Shown here in pieces: positions 9,409 to 17,253 of a stretch of 64,000 bases of DNA. Location: positions 502,501 to 566,500 of the forward strand of contig NZ_CP040517.1 in assembly GCF_005849285.1 (NCBI RefSeq), in the 5' to 3' direction. How positions within the stretch are numbered: position 1 is the first letter of the stretch; the number at the start of each line of letters is the position of its first letter. The stretch is from Luteithermobacter gelatinilyticus (GTDB taxonomy: Bacteria > Pseudomonadota > Alphaproteobacteria > Sphingomonadales > Emcibacteraceae). The translations under genes were made by a program, and so were the position numbers. The notes below the pieces were generated by a model that saw only the letters and a program-made list of their open reading frames with translations, had not been told where the DNA came from and ran no database searches.

Positions 9409-10544
9409 CCCGGATAAGGTCCGGCTGTCTTTTCGGCCCGATCCCATTCCGTCCGGACGGCAAGATCAGTCTCCCGGGCATAATGATCGTGCCGACAGGC
9501 GGAAAATTCCCGGGGGGTCATCAGACGGAACAGGGCCCAGACGGCCATAGCGCGCACAATGGGATTTTCTTCCTGAAGTTTGGGTTTCACAAGCGGGATA
9601 TAGTTCCGGTTGTTGCTGTTGCCAATGGCGATTAGCACATTTCGGATAAAATAATCCCGGCCGGTGCGTTTGACGGGGGAGCCGGAAAACACCTGACGGA
9701 AAGAAGGTTCATCCAGCCCAAGCAGGTCGCCAAGATCAGGGTGATCCAGTTCCACCCGGCTGAAAAATCCCGCCTCGGCTGCGGCCTTGGCGAATTTGTT
9801 CCAAGGGCAGACGGCAAGACAGTCGTCACAACCGTAAATCCGGTTGCCCATGGCGCTGCGAAACTCTTCGGCAATATGCCCCTTATATTCAATGGTCAGA
9901 TAGGAAATGCAGCGTCTGGCGTCCAGCTGGTAGGGAGCCGGAAAGGCGTTGGTGGGGCAGATGTCAAGGCAGTTGCGGCAGGATCCGCAATGATCCTTTT
10001 CCGCCCTGTCGGGGGGCAGGTCAAGGGTGGTGAAAATGCTGCCCAGGAAAAGCCAGGATCCGTATTCGCGGCTGACCAGATTGGTGTGTTTGCCCTGCCA
10101 GCCGATCCCGGCCTTGGCCGCCAGCGGTTTTTCCATTACCGGGGCGGTGTCCACAAACACCTTGACCCCGGCGGCATGATCCCGGTGGATCTGCCGCGCC
10201 ACGGTTTTGAGTTTTTTCTTGACGATATCGTGATAGTCCCGTCCCCGGGCGTAGACGGAAATGTTCCCCGTGTGCATCTGTGCGAGCCGTTCTAGAGGAG
10301 TCCTGCGGGGGGCGTAATTCATGCCCAGCATGATGATGCTTCGGACTTCCGGCCATAACGTGCGGGGATTTTTACGGCGGTCCTTTTTTTCCGCCATCCA
10401 GGTCATATCGCCATGTCGGCCCAGTTCAAGGAACTGTTCCAGGCGCGCGGCGGGGGCGTCCATCTGATCCGGGCCGGTGAAGCGGATCGTGTCAAACCCG
10501 GCGTCCCGGGCGCAGCGGATGATATGATCCCGAATTTCGGACAT
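9405..10544 (-). CDS. queG: Epoxyqueuosine reductase
   Basis: Catalyses the last step of queuosine synthesis on tRNA, reduction of epoxyqueuosine to queuosine, using cobalamin and two [4Fe-4S] clusters. The 379-residue protein has the family N-terminal domain (RDHIIRCARDAGFDTIRFTG), the core EKPLAAKAGIGWQGKHTNLV, and two ferredoxin-like cysteine motifs, CGSCRNCLDICP and CDDCLAVCPWN. A C-terminal HEAT-like segment (NPIVRAMAVWALFRL) completes it. It is 4 bp downstream of the GST gene and probably cotranscribed with it. Confidence 0.96.
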   Translation of the reverse strand: MSEIRDHIIRCARDAGFDTIRFTGPDQMDAPAARLEQFLELGRHGDMTWMAEKKDRRKNPRTLWPEVRSIIMLGMNYAPRRTPLERLAQMHTGNISVYARGRDYHDIVKKKLKTVARQIHRDHAAGVKVFVDTAPVMEKPLAAKAGIGWQGKHTNLVSREYGSWLFLGSIFTTLDLPPDRAEKDHCGSCRNCLDICPTNAFPAPYQLDARRCISYLTIEYKGHIAEEFRSAMGNRIYGCDDCLAVCPWNKFAKAAAEAGFFSRVELDHPDLGDLLGLDEPSFRQVFSGSPVKRTGRDYFIRNVLIAIGNSNNRNYIPLVKPKLQEENPIVRAMAVWALFRLMTPREFSACRHDHYARETDLAVRTEWDRAEKTAGPYPG

Positions 10545-10548
10545 AGCC

Positions 10549-11217
10549 TTAAAAATCCAGATCGCGGTAATGCGGGGATGGGGCGAGACCCGCGATCAAA
10601 TCTTTGAGCAGCGGTTGGAAACTGGGGCGGGACTTGACGCGGGCGTACCAGTTTTTAGCGCCTTCAAAATCCTGCCACGGCACATCGCCCAGATAATCCA
10701 CGCAGCTCAGGTGGGCGGCGGCGGAAATATCCGCATAAGAAAACTCGTCGCCGGCCAGCCAGTTGCGCCGGTCCGTCAGATACTCAATATATTTAAGATG
10801 ATGTTTGATATTATGCGCGGCATAACGGATATTGGCGGCTTCCGGAGTACCCAGTCTGAGAAACCGCTTCATCACTTTTTCTGTCACAATCAGGCTGGTG
10901 ACTTCTTCATAAAACTTATGGTCAAACCAGTCCACCAGACGGCGGGTTTCGGCTTTGTCCTGGGACGTCTCGCCTAATAAGGCGGGTGCCGGTACACTTT
11001 CTTCCAGATATTCCATCAGCGCATAAGTCCCGCAGATGGCTGTGCCGTCCTCTTCCACCAGAACCGGGACCGTGCCGGCAGGGTTCAGCACCAGGAAGTC
11101 GTGGCGACGGGTCCAGGGAAGTTCCAGCTCAAGCTTGACATCAAGGCCTTTTTCCTTCAGGGCGACACGCATCTTGCGGGAAAAAGGACAAAACCAGTAG
11201 TGGTATAATCGGCGCAT
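10549..11217 (-). CDS. Glutathione S-transferase family protein
   Basis: 222 residues with an N-terminal thioredoxin-like domain (MRRLYHYWFCPFSRKMRVAL), the cis-Pro segment NPAGTVPVLVEEDG, and an all-helical C-terminal domain (YIEYLTDRRNWLAGDEFSYADI, of which GDEFSYADI is the classical N-capping region). The CPFS motif suggests a cysteine-type GST. The pair GST-queG is a tight transcription unit with 4 bp spacing. Substrate unknown. Confidence 0.9.
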   Translation of the reverse strand: MRRLYHYWFCPFSRKMRVALKEKGLDVKLELELPWTRRHDFLVLNPAGTVPVLVEEDGTAICGTYALMEYLEESVPAPALLGETSQDKAETRRLVDWFDHKFYEEVTSLIVTEKVMKRFLRLGTPEAANIRYAAHNIKHHLKYIEYLTDRRNWLAGDEFSYADISAAAHLSCVDYLGDVPWQDFEGAKNWYARVKSRPSFQPLLKDLIAGLAPSPHYRDLDF

Positions 11218-11421
11218 GGATGTAGTTTACTCAAAGACCCCAAAAGTTCCAAAATGAAAACATATCAGTCTGTTGGAACCCTCTGCGGGTGCAGGGGGCG
11301 ACCGCCCGTCATCTAACATTTGCGGGCGGGACTGTCCAGTGGCTCATGCCTGTCGGGCGCGTGGCGATCCATAGGTTCCATGAATTGTGTCGCTTTCGTT
11401 CACAATGACTACGCCATCTCA

Positions 11422-11436
11422 TCACAATTCGCTTTA
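11422..11436. repeat. Half site of the TA-flanked palindromic element
   Basis: TCACAATTCGCTTTA, whose reverse complement TAAAGCGAATTGTGA matches the arm of the element family, TAGAGTGAATTGTGA, at 13 of 15 positions. A nearly identical half site is at 43034-43048. Confidence 0.45.
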
Positions 11437-11539
11437 CCTGTTGGTTAATCATAATTTTTCTGAGGGGAAAATATTAAAAAAACTGTCAGTTTTTTTTCGG
11501 AAGCTGTCGGAAAATGGGACAAAAATTCCCTGACGTCTC

Positions 11540-11566
11540 AAAAAAAGACACCCCGGATGGGGTGTC
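11540..11566 (-). terminator. Rho-independent terminator (minus strand)
   Basis: Perfect 8-bp stem GACACCCC/GGGGTGTC with a 4-base loop, followed on the minus strand by seven T residues. It lies 41 bases after the stop of the DUF3126 gene. Confidence 0.9.
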
Positions 11567-11607
11567 GGTAGAATGTCTGTTTGAAGTGTCCCGTTAGGAT
11601 CAGGAGG

Positions 11608-11844
11608 TTAAATCAGGGAGGCGTCTGCGGCGCTGGGGAGATCCATTTCCAATATGGCCATCTGGAAGGCGTAGGAAATTTCCCCTTCTTCATCATCCTT
11701 GTAAATAACGCCGATAAATTCCCCGTCATACAGAACTTCAACGCTGTCCTGGTCCTTGGTGGACGGGGCCTGCAAAGAGAATTTGGTGGTATCGAATTTG
11801 TCGTTCAGATATTTGCGTAGGCGCAGAACTTCCGTTCTTGTCAT
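11608..11844 (-). CDS. DUF3126 family protein
   Basis: A 78-residue protein with the complete pattern of this small alphaproteobacterial family: MTRTEVLRLRKYLNDKF at the N-terminus, the central VEVLYDGEFIGVIYKDDEEG and the C-terminal YAFQMAILEMDL. No enzymatic function is established for the family. It is 9 bp downstream of an exported-protein gene on the same strand and probably shares its transcript, with a good terminator after it. Confidence 0.88.
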   Translation of the reverse strand: MTRTEVLRLRKYLNDKFDTTKFSLQAPSTKDQDSVEVLYDGEFIGVIYKDDEEGEISYAFQMAILEMDLPSAADASLI

Positions 11845-11853
11845 TGTATTTCC

Positions 11854-12441
11854 TTATTGCGTTTCCTTGGAAAGAGATTTCAGTTTCCCCAGATAGGGTT
11901 GAATGGCTTTGACATCTTCGGCCGGCGCATTGCTGGCGGCTGACATCATCGCCATGCTTTGATGGAGGTTGTTGATAATGGCCTGTTTCTGTTCAGTGGA
12001 GATATGGGGATTGTTCTGGACGTCTTTAATGGCCTCTTCCATTTCGGCCCGGCTCGAAGAGTGCTGGCCTTTAATTTCCGTACTGATAAAGGCACGCATG
12101 ACCCGATCCCCCACCATGGCCCATTCCTCGGCAGAAGAGAAGCCGGCCTCGCGAATGATAGCCATGAAGTCATTATAGGCTTTGTGGCCTTTCAGGGTTC
12201 TCAGGGAACTGGTAAAGGGGCTGAAGGCGCCGTCGGGTGAGGCCTGAGAGTCCAGATCCTCCTGATCGTCTTCGATGTCGTATTTTTCGCCGAGTTCTTC
12301 CAGTTTGGGCAGGGTGGAAATAAAGCCTTCAATTTTATCTCCCGAGAGCGGGGGCTGGGCCAGAGCAGCCGAATGATAAATCAACAGCAGGATAATGCCG
12401 CTGAGTTTCAGGCTGAGTTTCAGGGCGGTTTTAATAATCAT
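11854..12441 (-). CDS. Exported protein of unknown function
   Basis: 195 residues with a signal peptide (LSGIILLLIYHSAALAQPP, cleavage expected near ALA-QP). The mature part is acidic near residues 50-65 (DIEDDQEDLDSQ) and otherwise helical, with a repeated feel of short amphipathic helices (AMVGDRVMRAF, EQKQAIINNLHQ). I do not recognise a domain. It forms a two-gene unit with the DUF3126 gene. Periplasmic location is likely; function is unknown. Confidence 0.7.
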   Translation of the reverse strand: MIIKTALKLSLKLSGIILLLIYHSAALAQPPLSGDKIEGFISTLPKLEELGEKYDIEDDQEDLDSQASPDGAFSPFTSSLRTLKGHKAYNDFMAIIREAGFSSAEEWAMVGDRVMRAFISTEIKGQHSSSRAEMEEAIKDVQNNPHISTEQKQAIINNLHQSMAMMSAASNAPAEDVKAIQPYLGKLKSLSKETQ

Positions 12442-12625
12442 GTAATCCTCCAGGGTTGCCTGGACATTCTGGCAAGAATCTTGTGGCTACACAATATGGA
12501 TTTGCATTTTTTGTTACCGGGCGGCGGCGGGAAGCTGCGGGGCTGACCCGTTGAGGAGGTTCCTGGAATATTAAGAGTTGTTAAAAATTTATCTTTAAAA
12601 CTTAAGTAACCATTTTAGGGTAGGG

Positions 12626-12640
12626 TGATTCTCATTAGCT
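12626..12640. promoter_or_regulatory. Candidate Fur/iron box upstream of the TonB-domain gene
   Basis: TGATTCTCATTAGCT matches the 7-1-7 Fur pattern TGATAATNATTATCA at about 11 of 15 positions and contains the half site whose reverse complement is AATGAGAATCA. It lies about 90 bases before the TonB-domain start. It is a plausible operator, not proven. Confidence 0.4.
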
Positions 12641-12733
12641 GCATTTCTGAAAGAAAAGGGCCATGAGGATACTGTCATGAGAACACCTCACAGAAATGCG
12701 ATATATGGAGAGTATGCAGGAGGCCATAGAACG

Positions 12734-13111
12734 ATGCTCGTTAAGGGATCAATAAAAATTTTAAGTTTATGTTTCGTATTGGGGGCCGTTGCCTTGACAG
12801 GAATTTCCGACGCCCGGGCCAGTGATATCAAGAGCTGGCAAGGGAAAATCGTCAAGCTGGTGTCAAAAAAACAGGTATACCCCCGCGCGGCCATGCGCCA
12901 GGAATTGGAGGGCAAGGCTAAGGTCAAAATCAGCTTTGACCGTTCTGGTAATATTATCAGCCATGAAGTGTTACAATCCACGGGTCATGATATTCTGGAT
13001 GCCGAAGTGACCAATCTTGTCAAACGCATCAACCCGCTACCGGCCCCGCCGGCAGAACTGGGGGACGACAAGCTTGTGATTGTGTTGCCCCTGACTTGGA
13101 CGATCCAATGA
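12734..13111 (+). CDS. TonB C-terminal domain protein (energy transducer-like)
   Basis: 125 residues: signal peptide (LSLCFVLGAVALTGISDARA), a short spacer and a TonB C-terminal domain, recognisable from YPRAAMRQELEGKAKVKISF, HEVLQSTGHDILDAEV and IVLPLTWTI. There is no proline-rich linker, so it is a short, periplasmic TonB-C protein rather than a full transducer. I chose the ATG at 12734, 11 bases after AGGAGG, because the ATG at 12677 would place 19 extra polar residues ahead of the signal. A possible Fur box lies upstream, which would fit a role in iron or vitamin uptake. Confidence 0.8.
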   Translation: MLVKGSIKILSLCFVLGAVALTGISDARASDIKSWQGKIVKLVSKKQVYPRAAMRQELEGKAKVKISFDRSGNIISHEVLQSTGHDILDAEVTNLVKRINPLPAPPAELGDDKLVIVLPLTWTIQ

Positions 13112-13173
13112 CTTGGACGATTCAAGTAAGATATCAGTGACATATCCGGTATAGGAGCCGGATTTGTCCGAAA

Positions 13174-13195
13174 GACGGCGCAAGCCGCCTTTTTT
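13174..13195 (+). terminator. Terminator-like hairpin after the TonB-domain gene
   Basis: CGGC-GCAA-GCCG stem-loop with a stable tetraloop followed by six T residues, 62 bases after the stop. A longer inverted repeat (ATCCGG/CCGGAT) lies just upstream at 13144-13163. Confidence 0.55.
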
Positions 13196-13390
13196 GGTGA
13201 TGTTTCTCTGGATGTTTTTTGGCGGACTAAAGGCCGTATCCAGATGGGTTTTGTGAAGTTGCTGGTGGCTGGTCTGATGTGAAAAAAAGATGTATAAAGG
13301 CTTTTCCAAAATTTGAAACTGTCCTATGCTGAGCGCATGTAACGAAACTGCAATCATGTCATTAGAATAGAAAATAATCTAGGAGGTTTA

Positions 13391-13987
13391 ATGAACCAGC
13401 CTTTGATGCCCCTGGCTACGGCCGTCTGGCTTGTTGAAAACACAAGCTTGTCTTTCAAGCAGATTGCCGAGTTCTGTGATCTGCATGAACTGGAGGTGCA
13501 GGGGATTGCCGACGAACAGGTAGCGACAAATATTGTCGGGCTTGATCCCGTCGCCAACGGGCAACTGACCTGGCAAGAAATTGAACGGTGTCAGAAAGAC
13601 AGTTCCGCCCGGCTTCAGCTGAAAAAGGACGAGGTTCCGGCCAAGGCCCGCGCCGGTGGGGCCCGGTATACTCCTGTTTCCAAACGTCAGGACAAGCCGG
13701 ATGCCATTGCTTGGCTGCTCAGGCATCATCCGGAACTGACCGACGCGCAGATCGGCCGTCTTGTGGGCACGACCAAACCCACCATTGAATCCATTCGCAA
13801 TCGCACGCATTGGAATATGAGCAACATTAAACCCATCGACCCGGTGGTGTTGGGGCTGTGCAAGCAAACCGAATTGGACCTGGAGGTGGAAAAAGCCGCG
13901 GCCCGGCTTGCGGCTAAAGAAAAATCTGTAGAAGAAAAATCTGTAGAGGAAGGGGCACCGGAAGAAAGCGGCGATAACGCTGAATGA
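13391..13987 (+). CDS. trcR: DUF1013 cell-cycle transcriptional regulator TrcR
   Basis: 198 residues. The family signature is complete: MPLATAVWLVENTSLSFKQI at the start, then EVQGIADEQVA, and a central helix-turn-helix-like part, LTDAQIGRLVGTTKPTIESI, followed by NRTHWN. TrcR/DUF1013 proteins are conserved in alphaproteobacteria and are linked to cell-cycle transcription. The Lys/Glu-rich tail contains a direct repeat (KSVEEKSVEE). AGGAGG lies 6 bases before the ATG. It is a single-gene unit with a terminator at 14226-14253. Confidence 0.92.
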   Translation: MNQPLMPLATAVWLVENTSLSFKQIAEFCDLHELEVQGIADEQVATNIVGLDPVANGQLTWQEIERCQKDSSARLQLKKDEVPAKARAGGARYTPVSKRQDKPDAIAWLLRHHPELTDAQIGRLVGTTKPTIESIRNRTHWNMSNIKPIDPVVLGLCKQTELDLEVEKAAARLAAKEKSVEEKSVEEGAPEESGDNAE

Positions 13988-14064
13988 GGGCTTTGGACGG
14001 CGGTGTATGACAGGACCGCATTTCATGCCCAATATCCGAAAAAGGGGGCTTGAACAGAGGAGCC

Positions 14065-14108
14065 TAAAGTGAATTTTGATGAGCCCAATCTATTCACAAT
14101 TCACTCTA
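14065..14108. repeat. Short palindromic element, copy B (degenerate)
   Basis: 44 bases bounded by TA: left arm TAAAGTGAATT, right arm AATTCACTCTA, with GAGCCCAATCTATTCAC between. It matches the short copies at 18349, 35682 and 47372. Sequence to its right up to 14207 resembles a second dispersed repeat also seen at 11340-11413. Confidence 0.75.
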
Positions 14109-14225
14109 GTCGTTGTGAGCGACAGCGGCGCAATCCATGCTGCGGTCACTTAATGGATCGCACCCTTTTCAGGAGTTCGCGATAACGTCCCTCTCAATTC
14201 ACGCTAAAACGAATATAAGCATGAC

Positions 14226-14253
14226 AAAGGCCCCGGTTTCCGAGGCCTTTTTT
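14226..14253 (+). terminator. Rho-independent terminator after trcR
   Basis: AAAGGCC ... GGCCTTT outer stem of 7 bp with an inner CGG/CCG extension, ending in a run of T residues on the plus strand. Confidence 0.85.
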
Positions 14254-14272
14254 ATGGCGTTTGGGGAGCGGG

Positions 14273-14443
14273 TCAGACTTTTTGTCTAAATCGTTCGATT
14301 TCTTCCTTAAGTTTGAGTTTCTCTTTTTTAAGGCCATGCAGAATGAGGCTATCCGGTGCGGGTCTGAGCTCTTCCTCGGAAATCATTTTTTCAAGATTGG
14401 CATGTTTTTCGGAAAGGGCATTGAGATGAGCTTCTGCATGCAT
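14273..14443 (-). CDS. YdcH family protein (DUF465)
   Basis: A 56-residue helical-hairpin protein: MHAEAHLNALSEKHANLEKM, then SEEELRPAPDSLILHGLKK and a charged helix ending RFRQKV. This is the full DUF465 pattern. The ATG at 14443 has AAGGAG 8 bases upstream; longer in-frame starts are unsupported. The function of the family is unknown. A second, divergent DUF465 protein lies 1 kb away at 15359. Confidence 0.85.
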   Translation of the reverse strand: MHAEAHLNALSEKHANLEKMISEEELRPAPDSLILHGLKKEKLKLKEEIERFRQKV

Positions 14444-14643
14444 AAGGGCTACTCCTTTCTGGTTAGACATGAAGTAAAAAATTACATCATAATTTTTCTT
14501 GCGTGTCACGGGAATATGTGGATGATAGAAAATTTTTCTTTGTGAGTTATAGGAAGTTTTTGTTTCTCTTATATAAATGAAAATGGCGGGTCTTATGCAA
14601 AACCGGTTTTGTTCCGCCTTAAGCGACGTTACATAAGGACATC

Positions 14644-15246
14644 TCAAGAATCGGCTGAACAGGTCGGGGGGGCGGACGGCAGTTCCAGGGCGTCGCAAAT
14701 CTCCGTTACCGCCCTTGGGGAAAAACGGGATGTCGGAGTGAGGTTTTTCAAAAAATGTTCATAGGCCGCAATGTTTTGTCGGGCGACGGTGCGCAGATCG
14801 GCCAGTCTGGGATCGGGAGCGATTCCTAAGGTATCCAGCAGGGAGGGCGTGAGGTCATAAAGTTTTTGTTGCTGATACCTTTCGGCAAGCAGTTCAACAC
14901 GCAAGATTTCCTGCTTGATTCCACGGATCAACATCTCTTCTCCTGGCGGTATGGACAGGGAAGGTGAACAAGTGCGGACGGCCTTTCTGGCCTGGCGTAG
15001 CGGGTGTATCACATTATGACTCCAGGGATGGGTGGCCCGCTCAAGATGCTGAAAGGCCTGTGCTGTCAGGCCCGCCCCGTAACGGTCTGCGATCCAGCAA
15101 CAGTACAGCAGGATGTTAACATTGGCTTTGGTCTTGTCCTGGAGTTCGAGACAGGCCTTGGCAACATTTGGCTTTTGGTACAGGGCAATGCTGAAATCCC
15201 AGAATTCGTTTTCCGGCCAAGGGAGTTTTATATCGGTTTCGGGCAT
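14644..15246 (-). CDS. TIGR02444 family protein
   Basis: 200 residues. The conserved first half, WPENEFWDFSIALYQKPNVA and NVNILLYCCWIADRYGAGLT, followed by the ATHPWSHNVIHPLRQARKAV stretch, identifies this uncharacterised family. The fold is predicted all-helical and there is no signal peptide. The start is the ATG at 15246 with GGAAAG upstream. It is divergent from the second DUF465 gene, with about 110 bases between the starts, so they share a promoter region. Confidence 0.88.
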   Translation of the reverse strand: MPETDIKLPWPENEFWDFSIALYQKPNVAKACLELQDKTKANVNILLYCCWIADRYGAGLTAQAFQHLERATHPWSHNVIHPLRQARKAVRTCSPSLSIPPGEEMLIRGIKQEILRVELLAERYQQQKLYDLTPSLLDTLGIAPDPRLADLRTVARQNIAAYEHFLKNLTPTSRFSPRAVTEICDALELPSAPPTCSADS

Positions 15247-15358
15247 GATATAAGGACTTTCCAAAAAGGTGTTTTTTACGCATGCTTGTATGAATTATGG
15301 TATACTCGCCCGCGGGCGGACAATGGAAATCGCGTTTTGCAGCAGGGATTTCACGTTT

Positions 15359-15562
15359 ATGACCTTGGATGAAGAGGATATCCTGGAAAAAATCCAGGAA
15401 TTGAAGGTGCAGCATCGGGATCTGGATGACGCGATTAACGCGCTGATTGAGACGGGGCGTACGGACATGTTGCAAATCCAGCGCCTGAAAAAACAGAAAT
15501 TGATGCTGAAAGACCGGATTGCCATGCTGGAAAACGAATTGCTGCCTGATATTATTGCCTGA
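15359..15562 (+). CDS. YdcH family protein (DUF465), second copy
   Basis: 67 residues: MTLDEEDILEKIQELKVQHR, then DLDDAINALIETGRTDMLQI and KKQKLMLKDRIAMLENEL. The pattern is that of DUF465, but the copy differs from the one at 14273 (little identity outside the KLKLK/KLMLK segment). The ATG follows AGGGA. Upstream in-frame codons back to 15269 have no ribosome site and overlap the divergent gene's promoter. Confidence 0.85.
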   Translation: MTLDEEDILEKIQELKVQHRDLDDAINALIETGRTDMLQIQRLKKQKLMLKDRIAMLENELLPDIIA

Positions 15563-15696
15563 TCGCTGATCGGGGCCAGGAAACAACGATGGAAACAACG
15601 ATGGAAATGGTGGTGGAAACACCAACCGGGCCGGGGAATATAGAGAATACAAAAAGCCCCCGGAACACACGACCTTTTAGACTTTTTCTGTAGCCT

Positions 15697-16437
15697 CTAG
15701 ACTTTTTCCTGTTTTACTCCCTGTTTCTGAGCGTACATTTTTTTGTCCGCGTTATCCAGCGCCTGGTCTGCCGTTTCGCCGGAGCGCAGCGGATAAACAC
15801 CATAAGAGGCATTCAGCTCAATCTTCTGTCCTTCCCAGACAAGCGGGCTGGTTTTGACCTGCCCAAGAATGGCTTTGGCTTTGGCGGCGGCATTCTGTTC
15901 ACTGGCTTTGGGCAGAATAATACCAAATTCATCGCCCCCCAGCCGGCCGATGATGTCGGAATCGCGAAGATTGTTGACAATCACGCCGGCCAAATGAATG
16001 AGCGCCGCATCGCCGGCGGCATGACCATAATTGTCATTGATTTTTTTCATGTCATTCAGGTCGATATAAATCAATGAACTGTTGATGCCGTATCTTTCCG
16101 AATAGGCCAGCATCCGGGTCATTTCCCGCACAAAGGCCCGCCGATTGGAGATGTTGATCAGGGGGTCCTGGTCCGCAAGGCGTTCCAGTTCCGAAATTTT
16201 TCGGTGCGCCAGTTCAATTTCGCGACGCATGTTTTCCATTTCGGACATCAGTGTCATAATGGCGGCTCTCACACGTTCGGTCATCTCCTCGGGCGGAATC
16301 CCCAGCACACTGACCGTGTCAGATATGCTGCGGCCGGGGCTGACCTGTCCCGTCTGTGAACTGCTTTGAAGGGATGCGACCGGTGTACGACGTATGGGGG
16401 CCGACGCGCCTATGGAGCTTTTGTTCTCTACCTTCAT
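15697..16437 (-). CDS. GGDEF-domain diguanylate cyclase
   Basis: Makes cyclic di-GMP from two GTP. 246 residues: a low-complexity Ser-rich N-terminus (1-45), a coiled coil (about 60-90, MENMRREIELAHRKISELER), then a GGDEF domain from about 90. The active site is intact (GRLGGDEFGIILP), and the inhibitory I-site RDSD lies five residues upstream, so product inhibition is expected. There is no sensor or membrane segment, so the coiled coil probably drives dimerisation. The last codons and stop appear as an imperfect direct duplication (GACTTTTTC twice, 15678-15710). Confidence 0.93.
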   Translation of the reverse strand: MKVENKSSIGASAPIRRTPVASLQSSSQTGQVSPGRSISDTVSVLGIPPEEMTERVRAAIMTLMSEMENMRREIELAHRKISELERLADQDPLINISNRRAFVREMTRMLAYSERYGINSSLIYIDLNDMKKINDNYGHAAGDAALIHLAGVIVNNLRDSDIIGRLGGDEFGIILPKASEQNAAAKAKAILGQVKTSPLVWEGQKIELNASYGVYPLRSGETADQALDNADKKMYAQKQGVKQEKV

Positions 16438-16714
16438 GAAAAACGAAAACCTTTGTTTCCGGATACAGTCTCGCCTAAAACTTGTGGTTTTTTCTGAAAA
16501 TCACAAGATGTTGTGAGATTCAGGGGGTACTGTACCACAATTTGCGGTCTTCGTCCTGCAAAATTATAAATCATGTTCTTCTGTGGAAAGCGAACTTGCC
16601 TCTGGGCCGGGGATCGTTATAATCCCGTCCTTTCCCGCCTCCGCCAGAAGACCGCAGGCCACTATTGCGTCGCCCGGCGGCGGCAAAAGACAGAGCGAAT
16701 AACGAGGTCGTAAA

Positions 16715-17209
16715 ATGAGCAAGGATACACCGGTTGTCGGCATTATTATGGGCAGTCAGTCGGACTGGGACACCATGAAGCAGGCTGCCGACATTCTGGA
16801 AGAACTGGGGGTAGTTTTTGAAACCAGGATCGTTTCGGCTCATCGTACACCGAAACGGCTTTATGACTATGCCCAGACGGCGGCGGAAAGAGGGCTCAAG
16901 GTGATCATTGCCGGGGCAGGCGGGGCGGCGCATCTGCCGGGAATGGTGGCATCCCTGACAACCTTGCCGGTTCTTGGTGTGCCGGTAGAGAGCAAGGCTT
17001 TGAAAGGCATGGACAGTTTGCTGTCTATCGCGCAGATGCCGGGCGGGGTGCCGGTGGGGACTCTGGCGATTGGCAAGGCGGGGGCCAAAAACGCCGGTTT
17101 GCTGGCGGCCTCTATCATGGCGTTGCAGGATGACGCCCTGGCCGAACGACTTCTGGACTGGCGGGACCGTCAGACGGCGGCGGTGGCCGAACAACCGGTT
17201 GAGCTGTAA
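16715..17209 (+). CDS. purE: 5-(carboxyamino)imidazole ribonucleotide mutase
   Basis: Converts N5-CAIR to CAIR in purine synthesis. 164 residues with the class I PurE pattern: [14 protein letters not shown] (phosphate and substrate loop), [11 protein letters not shown] with the catalytic His, and [14 protein letters not shown]. An ATG at 16715 lies 10 bases after AACGAGG. purK starts 44 bp downstream on the same strand. Confidence 0.97.
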   Translation: MSKDTPVVGIIMGSQSDWDTMKQAADILEELGVVFETRIVSAHRTPKRLYDYAQTAAERGLKVIIAGAGGAAHLPGMVASLTTLPVLGVPVESKALKGMDSLLSIAQMPGGVPVGTLAIGKAGAKNAGLLAASIMALQDDALAERLLDWRDRQTAAVAEQPVEL

Positions 17210-17253
17210 TATCAGGATTGATCAGGTAAGTTTCAGAATTATTCAGGACGATA

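Larger units (their letters stand above)
11218..11607. other. Intergenic region, 390 bases
   Basis: No gene is supported. The stretch 11340-11436, read on the minus strand, resembles the region 14107-14200 (words like AGTCATTGTGAACGAAAGCG and GGATCGC in the same order), so it is probably a degenerate dispersed repeat. It carries a half site of the palindromic element at 11422-11436. The GST promoter must lie within the first 100 bases, on the minus strand, and a terminator for the DUF3126 gene occupies 11540-11566. Confidence 0.55.

Noticed and set aside
13141-13163. Inverted repeat ATCCGG/CCGGAT before the tonB-type terminator
   Set aside because: No T tract follows it directly; treated as part of the termination region rather than as a separate feature.
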